Assembly: GCA_001800185.1 (NCBI GenBank)
Contig: MGUX01000143.1
Coordinates: 1-12,921, forward strand
Direction of reading: 5' to 3'
Origin: Elusimicrobia bacterium RIFCSPLOWO2_12_FULL_59_9
GTDB lineage: Bacteria; Elusimicrobiota; Elusimicrobia; O2-12-FULL-59-9
Length of the DNA: 12,921 nt
The position numbers and the translations under genes are program-made. The notes under the pieces were generated by a model. The model saw only the letters and a program-made list of their open reading frames with translations, searched no databases and was not told where the DNA came from. Positions 1 through 7,299 of this stretch are shown piece after piece (the first letter of the stretch is position 1; every line of letters begins with the position of its first letter).

Positions 1-285
1 ATGACCGTGCGCACCGTCTTGATCATCGACCCCAGCAAGAAAATCCGCCTGATGATGACCTACCCGGCGTCCACGGGCCGCAACTTCGTCGAAATCCTGC
101 GCGTCATCGACTCGCTGCAGTTGACCGACAAATTCAGCGTGGCGACGCCGGCCAACTGGATCCAGGGCCAGGACTGCGTCATTCTTCCGTCCATCACGGA
201 CTTGAAAACCCTCCAGAATAAGTTTCCCAAAGGCTTCAAGGAACTGAAACCCTACCTGAGGCTCACCCCTCAACCGAACAACTAA
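1..285 (+). CDS. 1-Cys peroxiredoxin (Prx6 family), C-terminal part only
   Basis: This is the C-terminal end of a peroxiredoxin of the Prx6/1-Cys group, thiol peroxidases that reduce hydrogen peroxide and organic peroxides. Seen: RTVLIIDPSKKIRL, then TYPASTGRNF, then an EILRVIDSLQL stretch, a KFSVATPANW motif and a terminal KPYLRLTPQPNN. This order is characteristic of the family's C-terminal dimerisation domain. The peroxidatic cysteine (PVCTTE-type motif) would lie upstream of base 1, so activity cannot be judged. The ATG at base 1 is almost certainly an internal methionine, because the family is usually about 210-230 residues and only 94 are here. The TAA stop (283-285) lies inside the first bases of the structured repeat that begins at 282. 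Confidence 0.93.
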   Translation: MTVRTVLIIDPSKKIRLMMTYPASTGRNFVEILRVIDSLQLTDKFSVATPANWIQGQDCVILPSITDLKTLQNKFPKGFKELKPYLRLTPQPNN

Positions 286-430
286 CCCGAATTCCCCAGT
301 TGGGAATTCGCCCGCAGGGCCGTCGCTGTAAAACAGCGACGGGGTTGTCCGGCGCCGCAGGCGCAACCGCAGTTGCATAGTTTTGTACAGTGCGTTCAGG
401 CGGGAGAGAGACTGCAACTGCGGTTTTCGG
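282..430 (+). repeat. 149-bp multi-hairpin repeat, copy 1
   Basis: The 149 bases match 5314-5462 at about 82% by hand count, without gaps and in the same orientation. The unit folds into five consecutive hairpins. H1 is CGAATTCCC (288-296) with GGGAATTCG (302-310). H2 is GCCC-GCA-GGGC (310-320). H3 is CGTCGCTGT (321-329) with ACAGCGACG (333-341). H4 is GCGCC-GCA-GGCGC (352-364). H5 is a 12-bp stem, 365-376 with 414-425, capped by a 37-nt variable loop. H2 and H4 share the CCGCAGG apex. The element begins at the stop codon of the peroxiredoxin gene, so it may be transcribed as its 3' UTR. It could be a mobile palindromic element or a structured RNA. I do not recognise it as a named family. Confidence 0.85.
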
Positions 431-450
431 GCTAAGTTCCGACCCTGCTC

Positions 451-495
451 AAAAAAAAGCCCCGCATCGAAAAAACGATGCGGGGCTTTCGTTTT
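451..495. terminator. Bidirectional rho-independent terminator
   Basis: An 11-bp perfect stem, GCCCCGCATCG (459-469) with CGATGCGGGGC (476-486), encloses a loop of six A. On the minus strand it is followed by eight T (complement of 451-458) and lies just past the stop codon of the PEP carboxylase gene. That makes it a strong terminator for that gene. On the plus strand it is followed by TTTCGTTTT (487-495), so it can also stop transcription coming from the peroxiredoxin gene. Confidence 0.9.
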
Positions 496-514
496 GGATC
501 CAAACGGCGTCAGA

Positions 515-2830
515 TCAGCCCGTGGTGAGCATTCCCGCCGCGATTCCGGTAACCGTCTCGCGAAAAAGCAGCTCGTTTTGGCGACTGAGATCCGTCCGGG
601 CTAGAACCTGAATCTGAAGGAGATTTAGAGGATGAATCATCGGCGCGCGGTAGAAGATGCTTTCTTTAAGCCACGGCCTGTCCGAAAGAAGCTCCCCGTC
701 GGGCGAGGCCCGGCGGGCCAGGTCCAGGGCGTCCCGGCGTTCGCGCTCCAAAGCCCGCAGCCAATCCGGGGAAAAACCGGGCGCCAGGCTCTGGAAGTAT
801 CGCCGCCAGAGTTGGGGCTCCACCTTGGTCAATGTAAATCCAAGCTGGCGGAAGAAACTGCGCAACGCCGGATCGCTCTTAAGGGCCCGGGCCAGATGCA
901 TTTCCGCCCGCGGCTCCCGCCGCAGCCTGCGCCACGCGCTTCCCAAACCGAACCAAACCGGCAGCAAATACCGGGTTTGAGTCCAGCACAGCATCCAGGG
1001 GATGGCGCGCAGGCTTTCCAAAGACTCAAGACCGGCGCGGGCAGACCTATGCGATGGCCGGGACCCGATCTGGAGAGCGCCCAAGCGTGAATAGGGCGTG
1101 GCCGTTCGGATCGCCTCCCGAAGCTCTCCTGACTCGACCAGACTCTTGTAGGCTTCGTGGGCCAAATGATTGAGCCGGCGATTCCATGCGCCGGCCCCCC
1201 GGTAGGCGGGCGGCGAGGCCTGAATCGCCGCCATCTTTAGAATTTGGCTTCGCAGGATTTCCGGGGTGGCCAAGGTGCGCTCCACCATCTCCCCCTGCAG
1301 GGTGATTTTAATCAGCCGGACCGCGTCGGCGGGCCAGGTCGCCGCCTGCTCTTCGACGGTTCCGCCGCCCCGGCCGACGCTGCCGCCGGCTCCGTGAAAA
1401 AAAATAATCGTCACGCCGCGACGGCGCCCCCAACGGGCGATGCTTTGCATCGCGTCATCGATCGCCAAGCGGCCCGGAAAAACTCCCATGCGCTTGGCCG
1501 TGTCCGAATAGCCCAGCATGACCTCCATCCGGGCCCCGCGGTGCTTGTAGACCGCGCGCCGGAAAGCGGGATTTTTAAAAGCGAGCTCCAAAATCCCGGC
1601 GGCGCTTGATAAAACCTCCGGCGTCTCAAAAAGCGGGATGACGGGGATGGAGGGGGCGCCCAAAACGCGCCGCATCAAATCCATGGCCTGCCAAAGGTCC
1701 TCGGCGCTCTGCGTCATGCTCACCACGCATCCCCTCACATACCATCGGATGTCGCCCCCCCGAGCCACGCTCCCCAAATAGCGGATCATCCCCGCAATGG
1801 CCTCGCCCTCCCGGAAGCGGCCCCGCTCCTCCCGCAGCTCCAACGTGACCACCATTCCCGGGAAAAGCTCCAGAAATCCGATAATCTGCTCCCCCAGCGG
1901 GTGGGGATAGCCCAGCCGGCGCCGATACAGGCGGTTGAATCGCCCCATGGCGCGCCGGAAGGAAGCGATGCGGCCTCCATCTCCGGGCCGGACCGCGGAC
2001 AGGCCTTTTAAAATCCCGCCGACGCGCGCCCACGCCGCGCTGAGAGCGGCGGAGCGCAACAGGGTTATATCCTCCCCCATAGGTCTCAGCAGGCGCATGT
2101 TCATAAAGTCCAATAGCCTTCGGCGCGAAAGATTCAGCGAGGCCCGGGTCTGCGCCGGCCCGACGCCGGGATGTCCGTCTTTATCCCCCCCCACCCAGGT
2201 CCTCAGACGCACGACGCGGCCCTCCCGCCGCAGCCGGAGTATTTCCTCCAAAATGAGGTCGCTGAGAATGGAAAAAACATGCCTGGCTTCATCCTCCACC
2301 GTCGGCCTGTGGCTGGGAAAAGTCCCTGCCCGCCAGACCAAGTGGAGCAAATGCTTGAGAGGCTGTTTCGCGGGAGGGCTTCCCGCTTCCAGAGCGCCGA
2401 TCAAAAGGTCCTGCACGCGGCGCATCAAGCGTATGTTCCCGGGAGACCGGGACTCGGTGGGATGGGCCGTCAGCACGTAGACGATGTCGGCGCCCCCAAC
2501 CGGCTTGGCATGCGCATGCCTGAGCCGGAGGCGGTGCGTGCGGTAGGCGTTTTCACAAGCGTTGGCCAACTCCAAATAGACCGTGTAGGCGCGCGCGAAA
2601 GCGGCCCGCTCCTTGGGGGAAAGACGCCCCAACAGCCGGAACGTCCTTTCCAGCGTTCTTCTTTTTCCCTCGTCGCCGGAAACGCGGAAACGCACCATTT
2701 GACGGCGGACGGATTCAACCGACAAAAAAAGGCGCCGCCCCTCCTCCTCGGCGATGACCTCGCCCAGCGCCGCGCCGGCGAACTTGAAAATCGATTTGAG
2801 CCCGGGGGAAAGCCCCTGATTTTTTTCCAT
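515..2830 (-). CDS. ppc: Phosphoenolpyruvate carboxylase, short and divergent
   Basis: PEP carboxylase adds bicarbonate to PEP to give oxaloacetate and so replenishes the TCA cycle in the cytoplasm. Seen, in 771-residue numbering: catalytic His in LTAHPTE (H123), WVGGDKDG (212-219), LELREERGR (around 330-340), MLGYSDTAK (Lys446), FHGAGGSVGRGGG (478-490), LRAIPW...WTQTR, ESIFYR (Arg728) and C-terminal GIAAGMLTTG. The family is usually 850-970 residues, so this is a short member. Two changes stand out. The first Arg of the FHGRGGSxGRGG loop is Ala481, and the terminal R-N-T-G is L-T-T-G, losing the Asn that binds the inhibitor aspartate in the E. coli enzyme. I chose ATG at 2830; an in-frame TTG at 2869 would add 13 residues without homology. 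No clear Shine-Dalgarno is seen. Monocistronic, with a terminator downstream. The family call is firm; activity and regulation are uncertain. Confidence 0.9.
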   Translation of the reverse strand: MEKNQGLSPGLKSIFKFAGAALGEVIAEEEGRRLFLSVESVRRQMVRFRVSGDEGKRRTLERTFRLLGRLSPKERAAFARAYTVYLELANACENAYRTHRLRLRHAHAKPVGGADIVYVLTAHPTESRSPGNIRLMRRVQDLLIGALEAGSPPAKQPLKHLLHLVWRAGTFPSHRPTVEDEARHVFSILSDLILEEILRLRREGRVVRLRTWVGGDKDGHPGVGPAQTRASLNLSRRRLLDFMNMRLLRPMGEDITLLRSAALSAAWARVGGILKGLSAVRPGDGGRIASFRRAMGRFNRLYRRRLGYPHPLGEQIIGFLELFPGMVVTLELREERGRFREGEAIAGMIRYLGSVARGGDIRWYVRGCVVSMTQSAEDLWQAMDLMRRVLGAPSIPVIPLFETPEVLSSAAGILELAFKNPAFRRAVYKHRGARMEVMLGYSDTAKRMGVFPGRLAIDDAMQSIARWGRRRGVTIIFFHGAGGSVGRGGGTVEEQAATWPADAVRLIKITLQGEMVERTLATPEILRSQILKMAAIQASPPAYRGAGAWNRRLNHLAHEAYKSLVESGELREAIRTATPYSRLGALQIGSRPSHRSARAGLESLESLRAIPWMLCWTQTRYLLPVWFGLGSAWRRLRREPRAEMHLARALKSDPALRSFFRQLGFTLTKVEPQLWRRYFQSLAPGFSPDWLRALERERRDALDLARRASPDGELLSDRPWLKESIFYRAPMIHPLNLLQIQVLARTDLSRQNELLFRETVTGIAAGMLTTG

Positions 2831-3037
2831 CAAACTAATGGTAGTAAATATGCGTCCCGAAGGTCCCAAAAAGCCTTAGGTCCAAAGACCTTTTTCCAAT
2901 GGACCGAAAGCCTCTAGGGGACAGCGGGCGCATGTGGCAAAATCTATTAAGCGTCGCCGCAACAAGGCGCGGCGCGCCTGTGCGCGACAATGCTCCGTCC
3001 CCGGCTTCGGACGCTGTGCGCGGCTGGATTTTCATCC

Positions 3038-4084
3038 ATGAAACTCCATCATCTTCTAATTGCTTGTCTCATTACTTTCAATGCGCGCTCGCCCGAGGCA
3101 TGGGCCCTCGACCAGCGGGATGCCACCGGCGAATACCTGAAAACCTGGCGCCAAATCGACGCCGAGTTCGGTGACTCGCAGATCGAGAGGTTGAGGCGCT
3201 ACAAACTGATCCTGGTTCCGGGTTTTCTCTCCGATCTCGTCATCAACTCCGGCGCGCCCGGAAATCCCTGCCAAGCCGACAAGCACTTCGATGATCAAAT
3301 GTGCTGGCTCGAGCGCCTCGCCGTCCCCTTCCAGCGAATCAATATGAAAGCGGATGAATCCTTGAGCCGCAACGCTGAAATTCTGGAAGAAGCCATCGAG
3401 GCGTCGGAGCAAGACGTGATCCTCATTTCCCACAGCAAGGGAGGCATCGATTCTTTGGAGGCTCTCCTCACCCGGCCGGCGGCGCGCCAAAAAGTCAAAG
3501 GCTGGATATCCATCCAGGCCCCGTTCTTCGGCTCCCTGCTGGCCGACTGGGCGCTGAAGGAAGGAATTCGTCCCCTGGTGGAAAAAGCGCTTAAGGAGCA
3601 CGGCAAATCCATAGAATCGCTTGAAAGCATGCAGACGCTGGAAAGAAAAGCGTATTACAGCATCCATAAAGAACAAATCGACGGTTTAGTCGGCGCGATA
3701 CCCGTCCTTTCATTTTCCAGTTGGAAAGATGAGGAAAGCGGTTGGCAGGCGGACACCTTCTTCTCGCTCTTGAGAGGCCTTTTATTTCAGTGGATCGGCG
3801 TCAAAAATGACGGCATGGTGCCCTTGGCCAGCCAGGTATTGCCGGGCGCCGACTTCGTCAGAGTCCCGCATTTGAACCACGACGATACCGTGATGCCGCA
3901 ATGCGTCGAGTTCGACAGGGTTCGCTTCACGAAGACGCTTCTGTCCATGCTCCTGAAGCGCCTCGATGCGCCGCCCGAAACATCCAACCCGCCGGCCGGG
4001 GCTAGCGCGGGGACGTCTCCCATTGATCCAAAAGAGATTGCAGTTGGGCCGATTCTTCAGGAAAGCGGCTTGAGTGGGCCTTGA
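3038..4084 (+). CDS. Exported lipase-like alpha/beta hydrolase
   Basis: A 348-residue protein with a signal peptide: MK, then a hydrophobic stretch LLIACLITF, with a likely cleavage after AWA (residues 21-23). The mature part shows an alpha/beta hydrolase plan. There is a strand with VPGF (60-63), a nucleophile elbow ISHSKGG with Ser133, QAPFFGS after it, an acid candidate Asp258 in KNDGMVPLAS and a His281 candidate in LNHDD. The elbow is S-x-S-x-G, a variant of the usual G-x-S-x-G. The likely role is an exported ester or lipid hydrolase; the substrate is unknown. I chose ATG 3038 because it gives a proper signal peptide, while ATG 2990 would put 16 extra residues before it. No strong Shine-Dalgarno precedes either. 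The last 83 bp overlap the 3' end of the opposing thioredoxin-like gene. The tail after residue 310 is Pro/Ala/Ser-rich and looks disordered. Confidence 0.8.
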   Translation: MKLHHLLIACLITFNARSPEAWALDQRDATGEYLKTWRQIDAEFGDSQIERLRRYKLILVPGFLSDLVINSGAPGNPCQADKHFDDQMCWLERLAVPFQRINMKADESLSRNAEILEEAIEASEQDVILISHSKGGIDSLEALLTRPAARQKVKGWISIQAPFFGSLLADWALKEGIRPLVEKALKEHGKSIESLESMQTLERKAYYSIHKEQIDGLVGAIPVLSFSSWKDEESGWQADTFFSLLRGLLFQWIGVKNDGMVPLASQVLPGADFVRVPHLNHDDTVMPQCVEFDRVRFTKTLLSMLLKRLDAPPETSNPPAGASAGTSPIDPKEIAVGPILQESGLSGP

Positions 4085-5276
4085 TATCGCGCTTTAGGAG
4101 GCGCAGCGCCTCCGGCCGACGCTGGAGCGCGTCCAGGATTTTGGCCTTAAGAAGAGTGACCCAAAGGCGGTTGACGCCGTAGCAGAGGCGCTCCGCCTTC
4201 TCGATCCATTCCAGAGCCCGGCCGGCCTGCTTCCGGTCATAGAGATTCTTGGCGTAGCGGTAGTTGTAGACGTAATCCGCCGGATAGGCCCGGGCAAGCT
4301 CCGGATAAAGGCGGTCCAAGGACTCTTCCTTTCCGGCCGCCTCCAAAAAATACCTCAGATTATCGTCGTGATTCCGGTCGCTGCCGATTCCAGCGGAGGT
4401 TTTCTTCAGCATCACGAGCATGCGTTCAATCAGCGCTTCCCGCTCGGCCTTCAGGCCCAGACCGGCATAGACGTCGGAAAGCGCATCCACGGGGGACCTT
4501 AAATCCGCGCAGCGATCATCATGCTTTCCAAAGACCCGTTTTTCAACGAGATCCTCCAGTCGCGCCCGGGCCGACTCCAGCACCGGCCCGCGCCGGGCCG
4601 CATCGAGACTTAAGACCAGATCCTGGGCCTTGTAAACGTCATAGGCCAGGGGGCAATCCTTTTCCAAATTGAGCAAAGCTTCAAGCGCGGCGCCAGCCGC
4701 TTCGGCGTTCTTTTTCCGCGCGGCCAGAGAAAGGTCCAGCCGCGCAGATAAAATATTGAAATCCGCGTCCGGAGAATCCTCCGTTTGAGGCGGCAAAGAA
4801 CGGCGGAGCCGGCCGGCCGCGTCGAGGTCCCCGGCCTCCAACAACGCGCGCAGTTTTTCTTTGGGAACGCTTTCCCGCGCCGGCGCCGTCAGAAAACGAA
4901 GCTTCTGCAAAAATTGTTCACGCGTTTGCTCGCCGATGATCCGGCCAAGCTCTTTTCCTTCCGAGTCCAAAAGAACGTAGCTGGGAAGAAACTGAACCCG
5001 GTATTTTTCCTTAAGCAAGCGCCCTTCCTCCCGGTCCACGTCCAGCTCCAAAAGGACCAGTCCCTGGGCCTCTTTTTGAAAATCCTCCCGACTCAAAATA
5101 TGCTGGTCCATATAGTAGCAGGAGTAGCACCAAGCCGCCTTAAAATCGGCGAAAATGGGCTTGGCGCTTCGGCGGGAAGCCTCTTGGGCTTTTTCAAAAC
5201 TGCGGTGCCAAGTCTCCCCCGCGTGCAGAGGCGCGGCCCAAAGATTCACCGCCAAAACCAGCATTCCAAAAACCAT
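4002..5276 (-). CDS. Exported thioredoxin-fold protein with helical repeat C-terminus
   Basis: A 424-residue protein. Residues 1-19 form a hydrophobic segment ending in PLHA, a likely signal peptide without the usual positive N-terminus. A thioredoxin-like domain follows (about 22-135), with the redox motif AAWCYSC (Cys50, Cys53) and a cis-proline site in VQFLPSYVLLD. It resembles the thiol:disulfide domains of DsbD and related periplasmic thioredoxin-like proteins. The rest is alpha-helical, Leu/Ala-rich and TPR-like (for example YRYAKNLYDRKQAGRALEWI), probably for protein contacts. The role is inferred as thiol-disulfide exchange or reduction outside the cytoplasm; partners are unknown. The start ATG at 5276 has no Shine-Dalgarno but sits 6 nt after an extended -10 element, suggesting a leaderless transcript. 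The gene overlaps the convergent lipase gene by 83 bp. Confidence 0.82.
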   Translation of the reverse strand: MVFGMLVLAVNLWAAPLHAGETWHRSFEKAQEASRRSAKPIFADFKAAWCYSCYYMDQHILSREDFQKEAQGLVLLELDVDREEGRLLKEKYRVQFLPSYVLLDSEGKELGRIIGEQTREQFLQKLRFLTAPARESVPKEKLRALLEAGDLDAAGRLRRSLPPQTEDSPDADFNILSARLDLSLAARKKNAEAAGAALEALLNLEKDCPLAYDVYKAQDLVLSLDAARRGPVLESARARLEDLVEKRVFGKHDDRCADLRSPVDALSDVYAGLGLKAEREALIERMLVMLKKTSAGIGSDRNHDDNLRYFLEAAGKEESLDRLYPELARAYPADYVYNYRYAKNLYDRKQAGRALEWIEKAERLCYGVNRLWVTLLKAKILDALQRRPEALRLLKRDIKAHSSRFPEESAQLQSLLDQWETSPR

Positions 5277-5282
5277 GTTTTT

Positions 5283-5291
5283 ATTATAACA
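5283..5291 (-). promoter_or_regulatory. Extended -10 promoter for the thioredoxin-like gene, leaderless type
   Basis: On the minus strand the bases read TGTTATAAT, a perfect extended -10 (TGn plus TATAAT). Six bases (AAAAAC) separate it from the ATG at 5276, so transcription would start at or next to the start codon. No convincing -35 is seen at the usual spacing, as is common for extended -10 promoters. Prediction only. Confidence 0.55.
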
Positions 5292-5313
5292 TCTACGGCC
5301 TGGGGTCTGGCGG

Positions 5314-5462
5314 CTAACCCGAATTCCTGCGTTGGGAATTCGCCCGCAGGGCAGTCGCTGTAATACAGCGACTGGGTTGTCCGGCACCGCAGGTGCAATC
5401 GCAGTCGCGCTATTTCGCGCGGCACTTTCAGAGGGGACAGGGATTGCAACTGCGATTTTCGG
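5314..5462 (+). repeat. 149-bp multi-hairpin repeat, copy 2
   Basis: Second copy of the structured repeat at 282-430, same length and orientation. It keeps all five hairpins: H1 5320-5342, H2 5342-5352, H3 5353-5373, H4 5384-5396 and H5 stem 5397-5408 with 5446-5457. Compared with copy 1, three stems carry two-sided compensatory changes: A5353-T5373 for C-G, A5386-T5394 for G-C and T5399-A5455 for C-G. One H5 pair (5406/5448) is broken. The copy lies 37 bp upstream of the KamA-like start codon, so it could form part of that gene's leader. It is also upstream of the divergent thioredoxin-like gene. Confidence 0.85.
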
Positions 5463-5499
5463 AACGGAACGCGCCGGGAGGCTGCAAGGTGGGACCGCA

Positions 5500-6882
5500 A
5501 TGAGCATTTTGACGTTGTCGAACGTTTTCCAGGAGACGCAGTACCAGGCCGTCACCCTCGCCAACTTCGAAAAATTCAGCCAAATCCAAAGGCTGCCCGA
5601 AGAGCTCATCAAGGATATCCGCGTCGTGGGCAGCGTGCTGCCCTTTAAAACCAACACCTACGTCATCAACCGGCTCATCGATTGGTCGAATGTTCCCGAC
5701 GACCCGATTTTCACGCTCACCTTTCCCCGCCGGGGAATGCTCACGCCGGAACACTACCTGCGCATGGAAAAGCTCATCGACTCCGGCGCGGACCCCCGGC
5801 TCCTGCGCCAAACCGCCGACGAGATCCGTCTGAGCCTCAACCCGCATCCGGACGGGCAAATGCGGCACAACCTCCCCGTTCACCGGGGCCAAAAAATCCG
5901 GGGCATGCAGCACAAATATCATGAGACCATCCTTTTTTTCCCCAGCCAGGGGCAGACCTGCCATGCCTACTGCACTTTCTGCTTTCGCTGGGCTCAGTTC
6001 GTGGGCATCGAAGGGCTCAAATTCGCTACGCAGGAGGCGCAGCTTTTAAAATCTTACCTTCTCGAGCATCCCGAGATAACGGACGTTCTCTTTACGGGCG
6101 GCGACCCGATGGTGATAAAAACCGAAATTTTGGCCGCCTATTTCAACGTGCTGCTGGATAAAGAGCTGCCCCGCCTGCGAACGATCCGCATCGGAACCAA
6201 GGCTCTGACTTACTGGCCGCAGCGCTTTGTGACGGACTCGGACGCCAAAGGCCTCCTGGCGCTTTTTGAAAAGACGGCCGCCTCCGGAAAGCAGCTTGCC
6301 GTCATGGCCCATTTCAACCATTATGTGGAGCTCTCGACGCCGGAGGCGAGGGCGGCGATCCGCGCGATCCGGAAAACCGGCGCCCAAATCCTCACCCAGT
6401 CGCCGGTCATGAAGCACATCAACGACAAGGCCTCCGTCTGGGCCCGAATGTGGCGCCGGCAATACCGCCTCGGATGCATCCCCTACTACATGTTCGTCGC
6501 CCGCGACACGGGGGCTCAGCGCTATTTCGAGGTGCCGCTGGCCCGCGCCTGGGAAATTTTCCGCAAGGCCTACTCGAAGGTGAGCGGCGTCGCCCGCACC
6601 GTGCGCGGCCCAAGCATGTCGGCCACGCCGGGCAAGGTCCAGGTTCTGGGCGTCACGCAGGCGGGGCAGGAAACTGTGTTCGCGCTCAATTTCATCCAGG
6701 CCAGAAATCCCGATTGGGTCGGCCGGCCCTTCTTCGCCAAATTCGACCCGCAAGCCGTCTGGCTCGACGACTTGAAGCCCGCTTTCGGCGATAAAGAGTT
6801 TTTCTACCAAAAGGAGCTCGACGAGCTCCTGGCCGCCGACCGGGCGCACGTGCCCCCCGTCCCCATCGACAACCGGTTTTGA
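5500..6882 (+). CDS. KamA-type radical SAM protein (lysine 2,3-aminomutase family)
   Basis: A 460-residue radical SAM enzyme. Cys154, Cys158 and Cys161 (CHAYCTFC) form the CX3CX2C site for the 4Fe-4S cluster, and LFTGGDP (197-203) is the SAM-contact motif. The C-terminal half matches the aminomutase family: QSPVMKHIND, then IPYYMFVARDTG, then a family PLP-lysine candidate (Lys379) in TPGKVQVLGV. In characterised lysine 2,3-aminomutase this lysine sits in PGGGGK and a substrate-binding Asp (Asp330) lies seven residues before it. Here the glycines are replaced and that position is Ser372, while the other lysine-binding Asp (Asp293 equivalent) is kept as Asp309. The substrate is therefore probably not simply lysine. 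Start: ATG 5500 with AAGGTGGG at 5486-5493; an in-frame ATG at 5332 would read through the repeat and is rejected. Stands alone on its strand. Confidence 0.85.
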   Translation: MSILTLSNVFQETQYQAVTLANFEKFSQIQRLPEELIKDIRVVGSVLPFKTNTYVINRLIDWSNVPDDPIFTLTFPRRGMLTPEHYLRMEKLIDSGADPRLLRQTADEIRLSLNPHPDGQMRHNLPVHRGQKIRGMQHKYHETILFFPSQGQTCHAYCTFCFRWAQFVGIEGLKFATQEAQLLKSYLLEHPEITDVLFTGGDPMVIKTEILAAYFNVLLDKELPRLRTIRIGTKALTYWPQRFVTDSDAKGLLALFEKTAASGKQLAVMAHFNHYVELSTPEARAAIRAIRKTGAQILTQSPVMKHINDKASVWARMWRRQYRLGCIPYYMFVARDTGAQRYFEVPLARAWEIFRKAYSKVSGVARTVRGPSMSATPGKVQVLGVTQAGQETVFALNFIQARNPDWVGRPFFAKFDPQAVWLDDLKPAFGDKEFFYQKELDELLAADRAHVPPVPIDNRF

Positions 6883-6911
6883 CGCGGCCCCGCGGCGACT
6901 TTGAAAGGTTT

Positions 6912-7289
6912 TCAGTATTTGGGGAAATTCGGGTCGATGCGCTCGGCCCAGGCCGAGACTCCGCCCTTGAGGCTCACGGCCCTGTCGAAACCCGCCGCGC
7001 GAAGCGCCTGCACCGCGCGGGCGGAGCGGCCGCCCAGCTTGCAGTAAACGACGAGGTCGCGGGAAGCATCCAACTCTCCCATCCTTGTTGGCAATTCTCC
7101 CAGCGGAATGAGGCGGGAGTTTTCCAGCCGGCAGATTTTATATTCCTGCGGCTCGCGCACGTCCAGAAGAATAAAATTTTCCTTTTGGTCCGCGCGCCTC
7201 TTGAATTCCTCGACGCTTATTTCCGGCGCTTGCTCCACGCCGTGCAAGAAACGGTAGGCCTTGGATAAGATGGAATTAAGAATCGACAT
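6912..7289 (-). CDS. Stand-alone rhodanese (sulfurtransferase) domain protein
   Basis: A 125-residue single-domain rhodanese, which carries sulfane sulfur as a cysteine persulfide. Seen: LLDVREPQEY, IPLGELP and the active-site loop YCKLGGRSARA with the catalytic Cys. It aligns without gaps to the C-terminal rhodanese of the fusion protein at 8824-10281, about 57% identical by hand count over 103 residues, and both end in P-(K/R)-Y. The two are therefore paralogues, and this one may feed sulfur to the same carrier system; that is inference. The start ATG has AGGTGA (complement of 7300-7305) 10 nt upstream, overlapping the stop of the preceding peptidase E fragment. It is the last gene of the mutM cluster. 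Confidence 0.88.
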   Translation of the reverse strand: MSILNSILSKAYRFLHGVEQAPEISVEEFKRRADQKENFILLDVREPQEYKICRLENSRLIPLGELPTRMGELDASRDLVVYCKLGGRSARAVQALRAAGFDRAVSLKGGVSAWAERIDPNFPKY

Positions 7290-7299
7290 TTTACCGGCA

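Noticed and set aside
2878..2895. Small hairpin AGGTC-CAAA-GACCT followed by five T between the PEP carboxylase and lipase genes
   Set aside because: The stem is only 5 bp and no plus-strand gene lies upstream to be terminated; probably chance.
5332..5499. Upstream in-frame ATG for the KamA-like gene
   Set aside because: The added 56 residues translate the structured repeat; the ATG at 5500 has a proper Shine-Dalgarno and begins the homologous region.
6883..6911. GC-rich palindrome between the KamA-like and rhodanese genes as a terminator
   Set aside because: The arms leave only a two-base loop and there is no T-run, so it cannot form a normal terminator hairpin.
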